From positions 248,001 to 312,000 of the forward strand of contig NZ_RBID01000015.1 in assembly GCF_003633895.1 (NCBI RefSeq): a stretch of DNA of 64,000 nucleotides, read 5' to 3'. A program made the position numbers and the translations under genes. The first letter of the stretch is position 1. Each line of letters opens with the position of its first letter. This document shows positions 44,519 to 52,998 of this stretch, one piece after another. The notes under the pieces were generated by a model. That model was not told the origin of the DNA. It saw only the letters and a program-made list of their open reading frames with translations, and searched no databases. The DNA is from Vogesella indigofera (lineage in GTDB: Bacteria > Pseudomonadota > Gammaproteobacteria > Burkholderiales > Chromobacteriaceae).

Positions 44519-45112
44519 ATGCCGCAACTCAATCTTGCCCACATGGAGCTGTTTCCGACCCGGGTCTGGTCGGTCAGCCTGTCAACCCTGAACGAGCACG
44601 TACCGCAATGGACAGCACAGATCGAATCGTGGCGGCAGCAGAATCCGGTTGCGGAGGGACGCTCCAACCGCATGGGCTGGAACAGTACGCAGACACTGTT
44701 TGATGACCCGCTTTTTCTGCCGCTGGCACAGGCGGTACGCACCGTTTTCGATTTCATCTTCAACGAAATGGGCCCACCACTGCATCGCTACCAGCTGAAA
44801 GCCTGGGCCAATGTGCACGACGCGGGCGGCTACAACACCTTTCACAATCATGCCGGAGCACTGCTCAGCGCCTGTTACTACCTGAAGGTACCCGCCGGCA
44901 GCGGGCCCATCGTGCTGCGTGACCCGCGACCCGGCGCGCTGTTGTCACCGTGGCAGGGCAGCTTGCGCCCCAACGCCGGCAGCGAAATTTCCATTACCCC
45001 GGAAGCCGGCCAGCTACTGGTGTTCCCCAACTGGCTGGAACATGGCACCGAAGTCCATGCCGGCAGCGAGTCGCGCATCTCGATCCCGGTCAATGCCGTC
45101 CTGGGCATCTGA
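44519..45112 (+). CDS. putative 2OG-Fe(II) oxygenase (TIGR02466-like)
   Basis: Protein of 197 residues from the start chosen (MPQLNLAHMELFPTRVWS); an ATG 22 codons upstream is also open. It resembles the TIGR02466 family of predicted 2-oxoglutarate/iron(II) oxygenases. The likely metal site is His in YNTFHNHAGALLSACYYLKVP and a distal His in FPNWLEHGTEVHAGSESRIS, with the following Arg as 2-oxoglutarate anchor. The usual H-x-D motif reads H-N-H here, so activity needs proof. It is divergent from the autotransporter and ATP-grasp genes. If it acts with the ligases, it could hydroxylate an amino acid or peptide product; that link is a guess from position. Confidence 0.75.
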   Translation: MPQLNLAHMELFPTRVWSVSLSTLNEHVPQWTAQIESWRQQNPVAEGRSNRMGWNSTQTLFDDPLFLPLAQAVRTVFDFIFNEMGPPLHRYQLKAWANVHDAGGYNTFHNHAGALLSACYYLKVPAGSGPIVLRDPRPGALLSPWQGSLRPNAGSEISITPEAGQLLVFPNWLEHGTEVHAGSESRISIPVNAVLGI

Positions 45113-45320
45113 CCCGGGGCTTCCGTGACACGCCGCCCCCGGCTTGCCCGCGGCCAGGCCGCTTGCTATACACAGGACAGCCCGCAACAACAAGGGCGAT
45201 GCCATGCTCGCGTGACACCCGCCTTGTGATACCGGCAGCAGGAAACGCCGCGCGCGCCCGCTTGCGGCCAACCTTTCGATGCGGCCGCTGGCACCAACTT
45301 GCAGCGAGGTGATTCCCGCC

Positions 45321-45881
45321 ATGACACCCGGTTCACGAACCTGCCTGTTTGACGCGGCGCAACTGACGGATCTGCTCGATGCCATGGCCGCGCGGAGCGC
45401 TGGCCTGCTGCGCGGCCGGCAACGCGTGGCGGTGATCGGCATCCGCCGCCGTGGCGCACCACTGGCCGACCTGCTCACCGAGCGGCTGGTGGCGGTGCAT
45501 GGCATGGCGCCGCCGTTGCGGCTGGACCTGCTGGTCAAGCGCTACGCCGACGATCTCACCCTGCTGCACCCGGAAACACAACTTACCGAGCAGGCGCAAC
45601 ACGCGGCGCTGGATCTCTCCGGCTACACCCTGCTGGTGGTCGACGACGTGCTCTACAGCGGGCACTCCATCCTGAAAGTGGTGAATTATCTGGTGCAGAA
45701 GCAGCCCGCCGCCATCCGGGTCGCCGTGCTGGTGGAGCGGGCCGGCCGCTGTCTGCCGCTGGCCGCCGACGTGGTCGGCACCCGGCTGGAGATTGCGCCC
45801 CCGGACATCATCGAGTGCCATGTGCCGCCGTTTGAAAGCGACTTCAAGATCGAGCTGTTGCAGCCCGATCGCCCCCACTGA
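45321..45881 (+). CDS. phosphoribosyltransferase, PyrR-like
   Basis: Type I phosphoribosyltransferase of 186 residues. The PRPP-binding loop is LLVVDDVLYSGHSILKVVNYL (near residues 100-120), preceded by VAVIGIRRRGAPLADLLTERL. This is the pattern of PyrR-type bifunctional regulators/uracil phosphoribosyltransferases, though proteobacterial homologues often lack RNA-binding regulation. The start at 45321 (MTPGSRTCLFDAAQL) follows GCGAGGTGATT. The next gene, 17 bases on, encodes a different phosphoribosyltransferase. No pyrimidine gene is near, so a role in pyrimidine control is not supported by context. Confidence 0.85.
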   Translation: MTPGSRTCLFDAAQLTDLLDAMAARSAGLLRGRQRVAVIGIRRRGAPLADLLTERLVAVHGMAPPLRLDLLVKRYADDLTLLHPETQLTEQAQHAALDLSGYTLLVVDDVLYSGHSILKVVNYLVQKQPAAIRVAVLVERAGRCLPLAADVVGTRLEIAPPDIIECHVPPFESDFKIELLQPDRPH

Positions 45882-45898
45882 CCCCGACGGAAAACGCC

Positions 45899-46519
45899 AT
45901 GTTTGCAGACCGCGATGATGCCGCGCGCCAGTTGGCCGCACGGCTGCAGCCCTACAGGGGCCAGCACCCGCTGGTGCTGGCGATCCCGCGCGGTGCGGTG
46001 CCGATGGCCAGGTTGCTCGCCGACGCGCTGGGCGGGGATTTCGATGTCGTGCTGGTGCGCAAGCTGCGCGCGCCGCGCCATGCGGAAACCGCCATCGGTG
46101 CCATTGACGAAAGCGGCTGGACCTACCTGGCGCCCTACGCGACGGCGATGGGCGCGGATCAGGACTACATCGAGCGCGAGAAACAGACGCAGCTGGCGAC
46201 CATCCACGCGCGGCGGGAAAGCTACACCCCGATCCGGCCGCCGCTGGACCCCGCCGGCCGGCTGGTGATCGTGGTCGACGACGGCCTGGCGACCGGCGCC
46301 ACCATGCTGGCGGCACTGCACGCGCTGCGCCACAAAAAGCCGGAGCGGCTGGTCTGTGCCGTGCCGGTGGCCTCGCCCGATGCGCTAGAGCTGGTGCGCC
46401 CGCTGGCCGACGAGGTGGTCTGCCTGCACGCGCCGCCCTACTTCCAGGCTGTCGGCCAGTTCTACCGCCACTTCCCGCAGGTGGAAGACGAGGAAGTGAT
46501 CGCGCTGCTCGGCGGCTGA
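45899..46519 (+). CDS. phosphoribosyltransferase family protein
   Basis: Protein of 206 residues with the phosphoribosyltransferase fold. FADRDDAARQLAARL and PLVLAIPRGAVPMARLLAD form the N-terminal part; the PRPP loop is LVIVVDDGLATGATMLAALHAL. The subgroup is often annotated as predicted phosphoribosyltransferase and is usually linked to stress or nucleotide salvage, but the substrate is unknown. It follows the PyrR-like gene closely and is probably cotranscribed. Confidence 0.87.
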   Translation: MFADRDDAARQLAARLQPYRGQHPLVLAIPRGAVPMARLLADALGGDFDVVLVRKLRAPRHAETAIGAIDESGWTYLAPYATAMGADQDYIEREKQTQLATIHARRESYTPIRPPLDPAGRLVIVVDDGLATGATMLAALHALRHKKPERLVCAVPVASPDALELVRPLADEVVCLHAPPYFQAVGQFYRHFPQVEDEEVIALLGG

Positions 46520-46936
46520 AGCCGTTGCCGCCGCCGAACGAATCTGCTGACGGTCGCAAGCCGCAGCCGTTGCCGGCAACAGGCGACACAAACCCGCCGC
46601 CTTGCCACGCCATAGTCTTGCCCTCGTCCTGGCTTCATTAGACCTTGACAGTGGTTCCGCTCTGCCAACATAATTTTACCAGACGGTATAGTTATTTAAC
46701 GGATAACGGGGCAAGCGGACACGCTGCGTGCCGACTTTGCCGTCCCTCTTTGTGCGAAATGTCCGCCCCCTGCCATCGTCTGGTATGGAGCGGTGATCGA
46801 AGCACGCGTAACAAGGGCAAGAATGGACAATGGGCAAACCGTAACGACTCGTTCAACAAGGTGGCCATGCCCCGGTTACCCGACTTCACACCAGAAAGCC
46901 GCCAGGCGGTTTAACGATAAACAAGATGGGGTGTCT
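46520..46936. other. intergenic region with a promoter-like sequence
   Basis: No gene is supported. The G+C content falls through this stretch towards the next gene. A promoter-like sequence is described at 46645-46674. The frame 46645-46914 has no ribosome site and no recognisable sequence. Confidence 0.4.
46645..46674 (+). promoter_or_regulatory. candidate sigma-70 promoter upstream of the DUF4239 gene
   Basis: TTGACA (46645-46650) and CATAAT (46669-46674) are spaced 18 bases. The -35 box is a perfect consensus. It would give a leader of about 255 bases before the start at 46937. Confidence 0.5.
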
Positions 46937-47740
46937 ATGAGTACGCTGAGCCGCTGTGCCCTGGTTGCCCTTATGGTGCTTTGTTTTGCGATTCTTGGCA
47001 TGTCCATTCATGAATTCATCCCGTTCCAGATGAGTTTTCCCATGGACATGGCCCGTTCCATATCGGGCCTGGTTGGCACGCTGTTCGCTATCGTTCTGGG
47101 GTTGCTGGTGTCGTCATCCTACAATGCCTTTAACGGTCATAAGGCCGACTTGAATTCACTAGTAACCGTCCTGGCCAATATCGACCTGCTGCTAAAGAGA
47201 TTTCAGTCCAAGGACAATCCCTCTCGTCACATCCTGAGGGAAATTGTCATCGCCCTGCATTGTCGCTACTGGCCTGAAAAAAATGGCACGCACTGGAAAA
47301 AGGTCGGCTATGCCAATCTTTCTGACGACATCGATGGCATGATCGAGATCAACAAGATCGCGGAAAGCATGCCCGGCGTAACGCAAGATGACATTAATGC
47401 CATCCGGCAACTTTCCAGTAATTTTGTAACCACTCAATCCAATATCATCAGAAACCTGTCGAACCAGGTTCCGTCACTGTTGCTATTCATCATTTTTGGC
47501 TGGGCATGCCTGTTGTTTTTTCTATATGGCTGTACAGGTGAGGCCAGCTTGTTTTCTGCTTTTCTGCTGTCCATGGGGTCCTTGGCCGTTGCCAGTACAA
47601 ATTTCCTGATACTGGAATTAACCCAACCCTACCATGGCATTTTCAAGGTCTCGAGTGCGGCGCTGGATTTACTGATTGACTCCATGAACAAAGACCAACA
47701 GGAACTCTCGTCAAATAAGCAACCCGCGACATTCATTTGA
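46937..47740 (+). CDS. DUF4239-like membrane protein
   Basis: Protein of 267 residues. Four likely membrane helices lie in pairs: residues 7-25 and 42-60 near the N-terminus (ALVALMVLCFAILGMSI; GLVGTLFAIVLGLLVSSSYNAF), then 178-195 and 200-222 (LLLFIIFGWACLLFFLYG; LFSAFLLSMGSLAVASTNFLILEL). A cytoplasmic helical domain lies between. This layout and the VLGLLVSSSYNAFNGHKADLN segment fit DUF4239, a bestrophin-like family of unknown function. Base composition is clearly lower in G+C than that of neighbours, and codons are mixed, which suggests a recent acquisition. The start at 46937 lacks a strong ribosome site (GGGGTG). Confidence 0.75.
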   Translation: MSTLSRCALVALMVLCFAILGMSIHEFIPFQMSFPMDMARSISGLVGTLFAIVLGLLVSSSYNAFNGHKADLNSLVTVLANIDLLLKRFQSKDNPSRHILREIVIALHCRYWPEKNGTHWKKVGYANLSDDIDGMIEINKIAESMPGVTQDDINAIRQLSSNFVTTQSNIIRNLSNQVPSLLLFIIFGWACLLFFLYGCTGEASLFSAFLLSMGSLAVASTNFLILELTQPYHGIFKVSSAALDLLIDSMNKDQQELSSNKQPATFI

Positions 47741-47786
47741 ATGATTTTTATCTGGTGCCTGCTTTTCAAAAAATGCCCAACATCCA

Positions 47787-48425
47787 ATGATGTCGAATCG
47801 TAAAAACAGCACGCATCATCACGCCAAGACTGCTTGCCACGAATGTGACTTGCTGCAGGTACTGCCGGTGGCCGTCACGCAAAACGTGGTCTGCTGCCGC
47901 TGCGGCGCACTGCTGCATCGCGCGCCGGGTGATCAGCCGCAGACCTCGCTGGCGCTGGTGTTGGCCACCCTGTTCGTCTTCGCGCTGGCCAATGTGTTTC
48001 CCGTGGTGGGACTGGAGGTGGGCGGGGTGCGCACCGCCACCACGCTGCTGGGCACCGTCTCGCAGCTGATGCATCAGGACATGCTGCCGGTGGCCATGCT
48101 GGTGCTGTTCACCGGTGTGCTGCTGCCGGGCATCGAGTTGCTGGCCTTGCTCTACCTATTGCTGCCATTGACGCTGGGCCGTGTGCCGCACGGCTTCCCC
48201 CGCGTGATGCGCGCGATCCAGATGCTGCACCCCTGGGGGATGGTGGAAGTATTCTTGCTCGGCGTGCTGGTGTCGCTGGTCAAGTTGGCCCATCTGGCCC
48301 AGGTACATCCCGGTATCGGGCTGTGGTCGTTTTTCGTGCTGATCGTGCTGCTGGCTACCAGTGCCAGCCGCTTCGACGCGGCCCTGCTGTGGGAGCGATA
48401 CGAAGCATGCCGCGCTATCCGCTGA
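47787..48425 (+). CDS. pqiA: PqiA-like protein, N-terminal half of the paraquat-inducible protein A pair
   Basis: Inner-membrane protein of 212 residues. A zinc-ribbon-like CxxC pair opens it (CHECD, CCRCG), followed by four membrane helices typical of PqiA (LALVLATLFVFALANVFPVVGLEVGG; MLVLFTGVLLPGIELLALLYLLLP). E. coli PqiA is one protein of about 417 residues with two such modules; here the modules are two genes that overlap by 19 bases. With PqiB and PqiC it forms an envelope-spanning system thought to move lipids and keep the membrane intact. In-frame ATGs at 47787 and 47790 are equivalent. Confidence 0.9.
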   Translation: MMSNRKNSTHHHAKTACHECDLLQVLPVAVTQNVVCCRCGALLHRAPGDQPQTSLALVLATLFVFALANVFPVVGLEVGGVRTATTLLGTVSQLMHQDMLPVAMLVLFTGVLLPGIELLALLYLLLPLTLGRVPHGFPRVMRAIQMLHPWGMVEVFLLGVLVSLVKLAHLAQVHPGIGLWSFFVLIVLLATSASRFDAALLWERYEACRAIR

Positions 48426-49057
48426 ATTCCGCCGCCGCGCGCGGCTGGTGGCATTGCCACGCTTGCGGCCTGTTGTGCCGGGGCGTGGATGAGCGTCCCG
48501 GCACGGCGGCCGTCTGTCCACGCTGCGGGGCCGAGGTGAGGGCGCGCAAGAAGCGCAGCGTGGAATACGCCTGGGCCTTCCTGCTGGCCGCCATCATCTG
48601 TTATCTGCCGGCCAATCTGCTGCCCATCATGGAAACCGTCATGCTGTCCGGTACGCAGAGCGACACCATCATGAGCGGCGTGGTGTTCCTCTGGCAAAGC
48701 GGCTCCTGGCCGCTGGCACTGGTGGTTTTCATTGCCAGCGTGCTGGTGCCGCTGCTCAAGATTCTGGCCATGCTGCTGTTGCTGGTCACCGTACAGTGCC
48801 GCTCGCGCTGGGCGCCGCGGCAACGCACGCGGCTGTACCGCTTACTGGAAGCCATCGGCCCGTGGTCGATGCTGGATATTTATGTCGTGGCGCTGCTGGT
48901 GTCGCTGGTGCAGCTGCAGTCGCTGGCCAGCATCAAGGCCGGCCCTGGCGCCATGGCCTTCGGCGCGGTAGTGGTGCTCACCATGCTGTCCGCCATGTGT
49001 TTCGACCCCAGGCTCATCTGGGACCCCATCGAGGTAAATGATGATCGACAAGCGTGA
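48407..49057 (+). CDS. pqiA: PqiA-like protein, C-terminal half of the pair
   Basis: Second PqiA module, 216 residues, with CHACG and CPRCG at the N-terminus and four membrane helices (YAWAFLLAAIICYLPANLLPIM; LALVVFIASVLVPLLKILAMLLLLVTV; MLDIYVVALLVSLVQL). The start at 48407 (MPRYPLNSAAARGWWHC) lies inside the end of the previous gene. The 3' end overlaps pqiB by about 20 bases, so the operon is translationally coupled throughout. Confidence 0.9.
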   Translation: MPRYPLNSAAARGWWHCHACGLLCRGVDERPGTAAVCPRCGAEVRARKKRSVEYAWAFLLAAIICYLPANLLPIMETVMLSGTQSDTIMSGVVFLWQSGSWPLALVVFIASVLVPLLKILAMLLLLVTVQCRSRWAPRQRTRLYRLLEAIGPWSMLDIYVVALLVSLVQLQSLASIKAGPGAMAFGAVVVLTMLSAMCFDPRLIWDPIEVNDDRQA

Positions 49058-50687
49058 CGACGCACCGGACGAACCGGTGCAACAGGAATTGCCGCAGGCC
49101 AGGCTGGAGGAACGACGGCGCTGGTCACCCTCGCTGGTGTGGCTGATCCCGGTGGTGGCCGCGCTGATAGGGGGCTACCTGACCGTGCAAGCCATCCTGT
49201 CGCGCGGCCCCACCATTACCATCGCTTTTCACAACGCCGAAGGCCTGGAGGCCGGCAAGACGCGCATCAAGTACCGGGATGTGGACATCGGCGAGGTGAC
49301 CTCGGTAAAAGTGAGCGAGGACCGCAAGAGCATCATTGCCACCGCGCAGATAAGCAAGGAGGCCGAGCCCTATCTCACCAGCGACAGTCGCTTCTGGATC
49401 GTCCGACCGCGTATCGCCGGCGGCAGCGTGTCCGGCCTCGGCACCCTGCTGTCCGGCGCCTATATCGGCATGGACGCGGGGCGGAGCAAGACCAGCAGCC
49501 AGCATTTCACCGGTCTGGACGTGCCTCCCATCATCACCGGCGACCTGCCGGGCAGGCAGTTCGTGCTGAAATCCGCCGATCTCGGCTCGCTGGACATCGG
49601 CGCGCCGGTGTACTTCCGCCGGGTGCCGGTAGGGCAAGTGGTCGCCTACGCCCTGGACAAGAGTGGGCAGGGGCTGGACCTCACCGTCTTCATCAACGCC
49701 CCCTACGACCGCTTCGTGGTGCCGGATACCCGCTTCTGGCACGCCAGCGGCGTAGACCTTTCCATTTCCGCCAACGGGCTGAAGGTAAACACACAGTCTC
49801 TGACGGCCATCGCGCTGGGGGGCATCGCCTTCGAGTCACCATCCTCTGGCGAGAGCGCGCAGCCAGCGGCAGCAGGCGCGGTATTCGGCCTGGCGGAAAC
49901 CCGCGATGTGGCCATGCGCACGGCGGATCACGAGGTGTATCCGATACGGCTCAAATTCCAGCAGTCGGTGCGTGGCCTCTCCGTGGGTGCGCCGGTGGAC
50001 TTCCGTGGCATTGTCATTGGCGAGGTGACGGCCATCGGCCTGGAACAGGACAAGGCACGCAAGGATTTCAACATGCTGGTGGATGTGCGCATCTTTCCCA
50101 GCCGCTTGCTGGCCATGTCGAGCAATCTCGACAAGGACCGCAGCCTTCGCCAGCAACTGTCGCTCAAGCAAATGGTGACAAACGGCCTGCGCGCCCAGTT
50201 GCGCTCCGGCAGCCTGATTACCGGCCAGCTGTTCGTGGCGCTGGACTTCTTCCGCGACGCCAAGCCGGCACAACTGGGACACGAGCAGGACATGGACGTG
50301 ATGCCGACCATCCCGGGCGATCTGGAAGAGCTGCAGGCCATGATGCAACGCATCGCCCGCAAGCTGGACAAGATGCCGCTGGAATCCATCAGCGCAGGAC
50401 TGGACCAGTCCGTTCACGAGTTGCGCGCCATGCTGGCCGCCACCCGCCAACTGATGGGCAACATCGACGACAAGATGCTGCCGCAGGCCACGCAAACACT
50501 GGACAAGCTGCAAAAGACGCTGGACGACACCCAGCAAGTGCTGCAGGCCAACTCGCCGCTACAGCAGGACATGCGCAACGCCGCGCTTGAGGTCAGCGAA
50601 ACCGCACGCAGTGTCCGTGCCCTGGTCGATTATCTCGACCGTCATCCCGAAGCACTGATTCGCGGCAAGCAAGGAGACGCCCAATGA
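49038..50687 (+). CDS. pqiB: PqiB-like MCE protein
   Basis: Protein of 549 residues, as in E. coli PqiB (546). One N-terminal membrane anchor (WSPSLVWLIPVVAALIGGYLTVQAIL) is followed by three MCE domains at about residues 50-145, 160-280 and 290-400 (TIAFHNAEGLEAGKTRIKYRDVDIGEV; GAPVYFRRVPVGQVVAY; GAPVDFRGIVIGEVTAIG). A long helical C-terminus (420-545) builds the needle. PqiB hexamers form a tunnel from inner to outer membrane. Its stop overlaps the pqiC start (ATGA). Confidence 0.95.
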   Translation: MMIDKRDDAPDEPVQQELPQARLEERRRWSPSLVWLIPVVAALIGGYLTVQAILSRGPTITIAFHNAEGLEAGKTRIKYRDVDIGEVTSVKVSEDRKSIIATAQISKEAEPYLTSDSRFWIVRPRIAGGSVSGLGTLLSGAYIGMDAGRSKTSSQHFTGLDVPPIITGDLPGRQFVLKSADLGSLDIGAPVYFRRVPVGQVVAYALDKSGQGLDLTVFINAPYDRFVVPDTRFWHASGVDLSISANGLKVNTQSLTAIALGGIAFESPSSGESAQPAAAGAVFGLAETRDVAMRTADHEVYPIRLKFQQSVRGLSVGAPVDFRGIVIGEVTAIGLEQDKARKDFNMLVDVRIFPSRLLAMSSNLDKDRSLRQQLSLKQMVTNGLRAQLRSGSLITGQLFVALDFFRDAKPAQLGHEQDMDVMPTIPGDLEELQAMMQRIARKLDKMPLESISAGLDQSVHELRAMLAATRQLMGNIDDKMLPQATQTLDKLQKTLDDTQQVLQANSPLQQDMRNAALEVSETARSVRALVDYLDRHPEALIRGKQGDAQ

Positions 50688-51277
50688 AATGCCGCTTCGC
50701 ACTCCTGGCGGTACTGATGCTGGCGGGCTGTGCCTCCGTGCCAGCCACCTTCCATGACCTCGCCGCCATCGCACCGGCTCCGGGCGAGCTGACTTCCGGC
50801 GCCAGTCTGCTGGTGGGGCCGGTGACCTTGCCGGCTGGCGTAGACCATCCCCAGCTGGTGCTGGAACAGGCGGATGGCCGTTTGCTGCTGGCCGAGGAGC
50901 AGCGCTGGGTCGCCAGCCTGCCGCGACTGCTCGCGCAGGCGGTGGCCCTGGATTTGTCGCGCCAGTCAGGCCTGGGCACCGTGTACGCTTGGCCGCAGCC
51001 CGGCTTGGCGCAGACCGATTTTTCGCTCCTGCTTGATGTGAGGGTGTTCCGGCTGGCCCCCGGCAAGGAGGCCGAGCTGGAGGCTGGCTGGCGCCTGCTT
51101 GCCAAGGGACGGGACCGGCCGTTGCTGACCGGGGTGTTCCACGCCAGGGAGGCCGTTACCGGTGGCCAGGTGAGCGATGTGGTGAAAGCGCAGGCGCGAC
51201 TGCTTGATAAACTGGCCCAGTTCCTGTCCGCGAAATTCTGTGAGCAAATACGTTTGTCCCCCGCTGGGACGTTTTAA
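50684..51277 (+). CDS. pqiC: PqiC-like outer-membrane lipoprotein
   Basis: Lipoprotein of 197 residues. The signal peptide ends in a perfect lipobox LAGC (MKCRFALLAVLMLAGCAS), with Cys16 as lipid site. The body matches the ABC-type transport auxiliary lipoprotein family (LLVGPVTLPAGVDHPQLVLEQADGRLLLAEEQRWVASL), which caps the PqiB needle at the outer membrane. It is the last gene of the pqi operon. Confidence 0.92.
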   Translation: MKCRFALLAVLMLAGCASVPATFHDLAAIAPAPGELTSGASLLVGPVTLPAGVDHPQLVLEQADGRLLLAEEQRWVASLPRLLAQAVALDLSRQSGLGTVYAWPQPGLAQTDFSLLLDVRVFRLAPGKEAELEAGWRLLAKGRDRPLLTGVFHAREAVTGGQVSDVVKAQARLLDKLAQFLSAKFCEQIRLSPAGTF

Positions 51278-51666
51278 TGGAATGCACCTTGCCGGAAGCG
51301 GCAACGGGGCGGCACCGTGGCCTCCCGCGGATCGATGCGAGCGTCACCATCGACGGCAAATCGATCGGCCGGGGCGCTGGACACCGCCCCTCCCCGAAGG
51401 GCTCCTGCCATCAACGGCGGCGTTGTCGGCTTTGCGCCTGGCACCGGGAGCGAAACCGAAGCGGACTGACGGGGACACGAAGCCGAAACGGGTACCAAGC
51501 GGGGTCAGCGACAACAGCGCGGCGATGACGACAAGCGCCAGCGTAGTCGCCACCAACCGCAGAGGCGGCTGGCTTTACAGTGCTGAAACCGTTGTCACCG
51601 CCGGACGGGACAGCCCGGCGGCATCCGCCGGCAATCCCGAAACACCCCGGCGCCGCGTCAGCCGCG
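51278..51666. other. convergent intergenic region
   Basis: It lies between the ends of pqiC and the minus-strand aminotransferase gene. I see no gene, no strong terminator on either strand and no copy of the dispersed motif. Confidence 0.35.
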
Positions 51667-52998
51667 CTACAGCCCGGCCAGCACCTCGTCCAGCGTGCCC
51701 AGCAGCTGGTCGGCGTTGGCGCGCGAGAACGGCAGCTGCGGCCGCAGCTTGAGGATATTGCCGGCCGGGCCGGTGGCGCTGATCAGGATGCGCCGCTCGC
51801 GCAGCGCGTTGACGATGCGGCCGGTTTCCGCCGTGGCCGCCGTCTTGCGCTGCCGGTCGCTCACCAGCTCCACCCCGAGGAAGAAACCGGCGCCGCGCAC
51901 ATCGCCGATCAGCTCATGCTTTGCGGCCAACCTGTCGAAGCCGGCCTTGAGATAGGCGCCGGTGTCACGCGCGTTCTGCTGCAAACCCTCGTCGCGGATG
52001 ATGTCCAGCACCGCCATGCCGGCGGCACACGACACCGGGTTGCCGCCGAAGGTATTGAAGTAGCGCACCTGACGACCGAAGGCGTCGATGATCTCCGGCC
52101 GTGCCGCCAGCCCGGCAATCGGGTGGCCGTTACCCATCGGCTTGCCCATGGTGACGATGTCCGGGGTGACGCCGTGGCGCTGGAAGCCCCAGAAATGGCT
52201 GCCGCTGCGGGCAAAGCCGGCCTGCACTTCGTCGGCGATGAACAGCCCGCCGGCGGCGCGGATGGCGTCCACCGCACCGGCGAGAAAACCTGCCGGCTCG
52301 GCAAACACGCCGTCGCTGGTAAACAGCGTGTCCACCAGCAGCGCCGCCGGCTGGATGCCGTGCCGCTGCAGGTCGGCGATGGCCTGCTCGACATGGCGGG
52401 TAAAGCGTGCCCCGACATCCTCGTCCGGGTAGCGGTAGGCGTCGGGCGCCGGCACGGTGCGCACGTGCACGCCCAGCGGCACGTTGTGGCCGAAGGCCGG
52501 CGAGCACGCCGCCACGCTGCTGGTGACGCCGTGATAGGCATGGCTGGTGACGATCACGCCGGTACCGCCGCTGTAGTTGGCCGCCAGCCGCAGCGCCAGA
52601 TCGTTGGCCTCGCTGCCGGTACAGGTGAACATTGCCTGGCTGGTGGCTGCCGGCAGCGTCGCCAGCAGCCGCTCGGCGTAGTCGAGAATGACGTCGTTGA
52701 GGTAACGGGTGTGGGTGTTCAGCGTCGCCGCCTGGCGGGCGATGGCGTCCACCACCCGCGGGTGGCTGTGCCCGACCGAGGCGACGTTGTTGTACACGTC
52801 GAGATAGGCGTTGCCGTCCGGGTCGTACAGCCATACGCCCTCGCCGCGCACCACGTGCAGCGGCTGTTCATAGAACAGCCGGTAGGCCTGGCCCAGCACC
52901 TGCTGCCGGCGCTGGATCAGCGCCTGCTCGCGCGCCGGCAGGCTGCCAGCGGTGGCCGGGTCGAAGGCATTGGCCATGCGTTGGTCCTTGCTGCTCAT
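51667..52998 (-). CDS. class III PLP enzyme, aminotransferase/phospho-lyase type
   Basis: PLP enzyme of 443 residues in the class III aminotransferase family. The PLP lysine is in [17 protein letters not shown], and the cofactor aspartate in [15 protein letters not shown]. Other motifs are [19 protein letters not shown] and [16 protein letters not shown]. The [11 protein letters not shown] segment and the partner kinase gene are typical of the group that holds ethanolamine-phosphate phospho-lyase and 5-phosphohydroxylysine phospho-lyase. These remove phosphate and ammonia from a phosphorylated amino alcohol rather than transaminating. Its ATG overlaps the kinase stop (ATGA). A phospho-lyase role is inferred from this pairing; plain transamination remains possible. 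Confidence 0.85.
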   Translation of the reverse strand: MSSKDQRMANAFDPATAGSLPAREQALIQRRQQVLGQAYRLFYEQPLHVVRGEGVWLYDPDGNAYLDVYNNVASVGHSHPRVVDAIARQAATLNTHTRYLNDVILDYAERLLATLPAATSQAMFTCTGSEANDLALRLAANYSGGTGVIVTSHAYHGVTSSVAACSPAFGHNVPLGVHVRTVPAPDAYRYPDEDVGARFTRHVEQAIADLQRHGIQPAALLVDTLFTSDGVFAEPAGFLAGAVDAIRAAGGLFIADEVQAGFARSGSHFWGFQRHGVTPDIVTMGKPMGNGHPIAGLAARPEIIDAFGRQVRYFNTFGGNPVSCAAGMAVLDIIRDEGLQQNARDTGAYLKAGFDRLAAKHELIGDVRGAGFFLGVELVSDRQRKTAATAETGRIVNALRERRILISATGPAGNILKLRPQLPFSRANADQLLGTLDEVLAGL

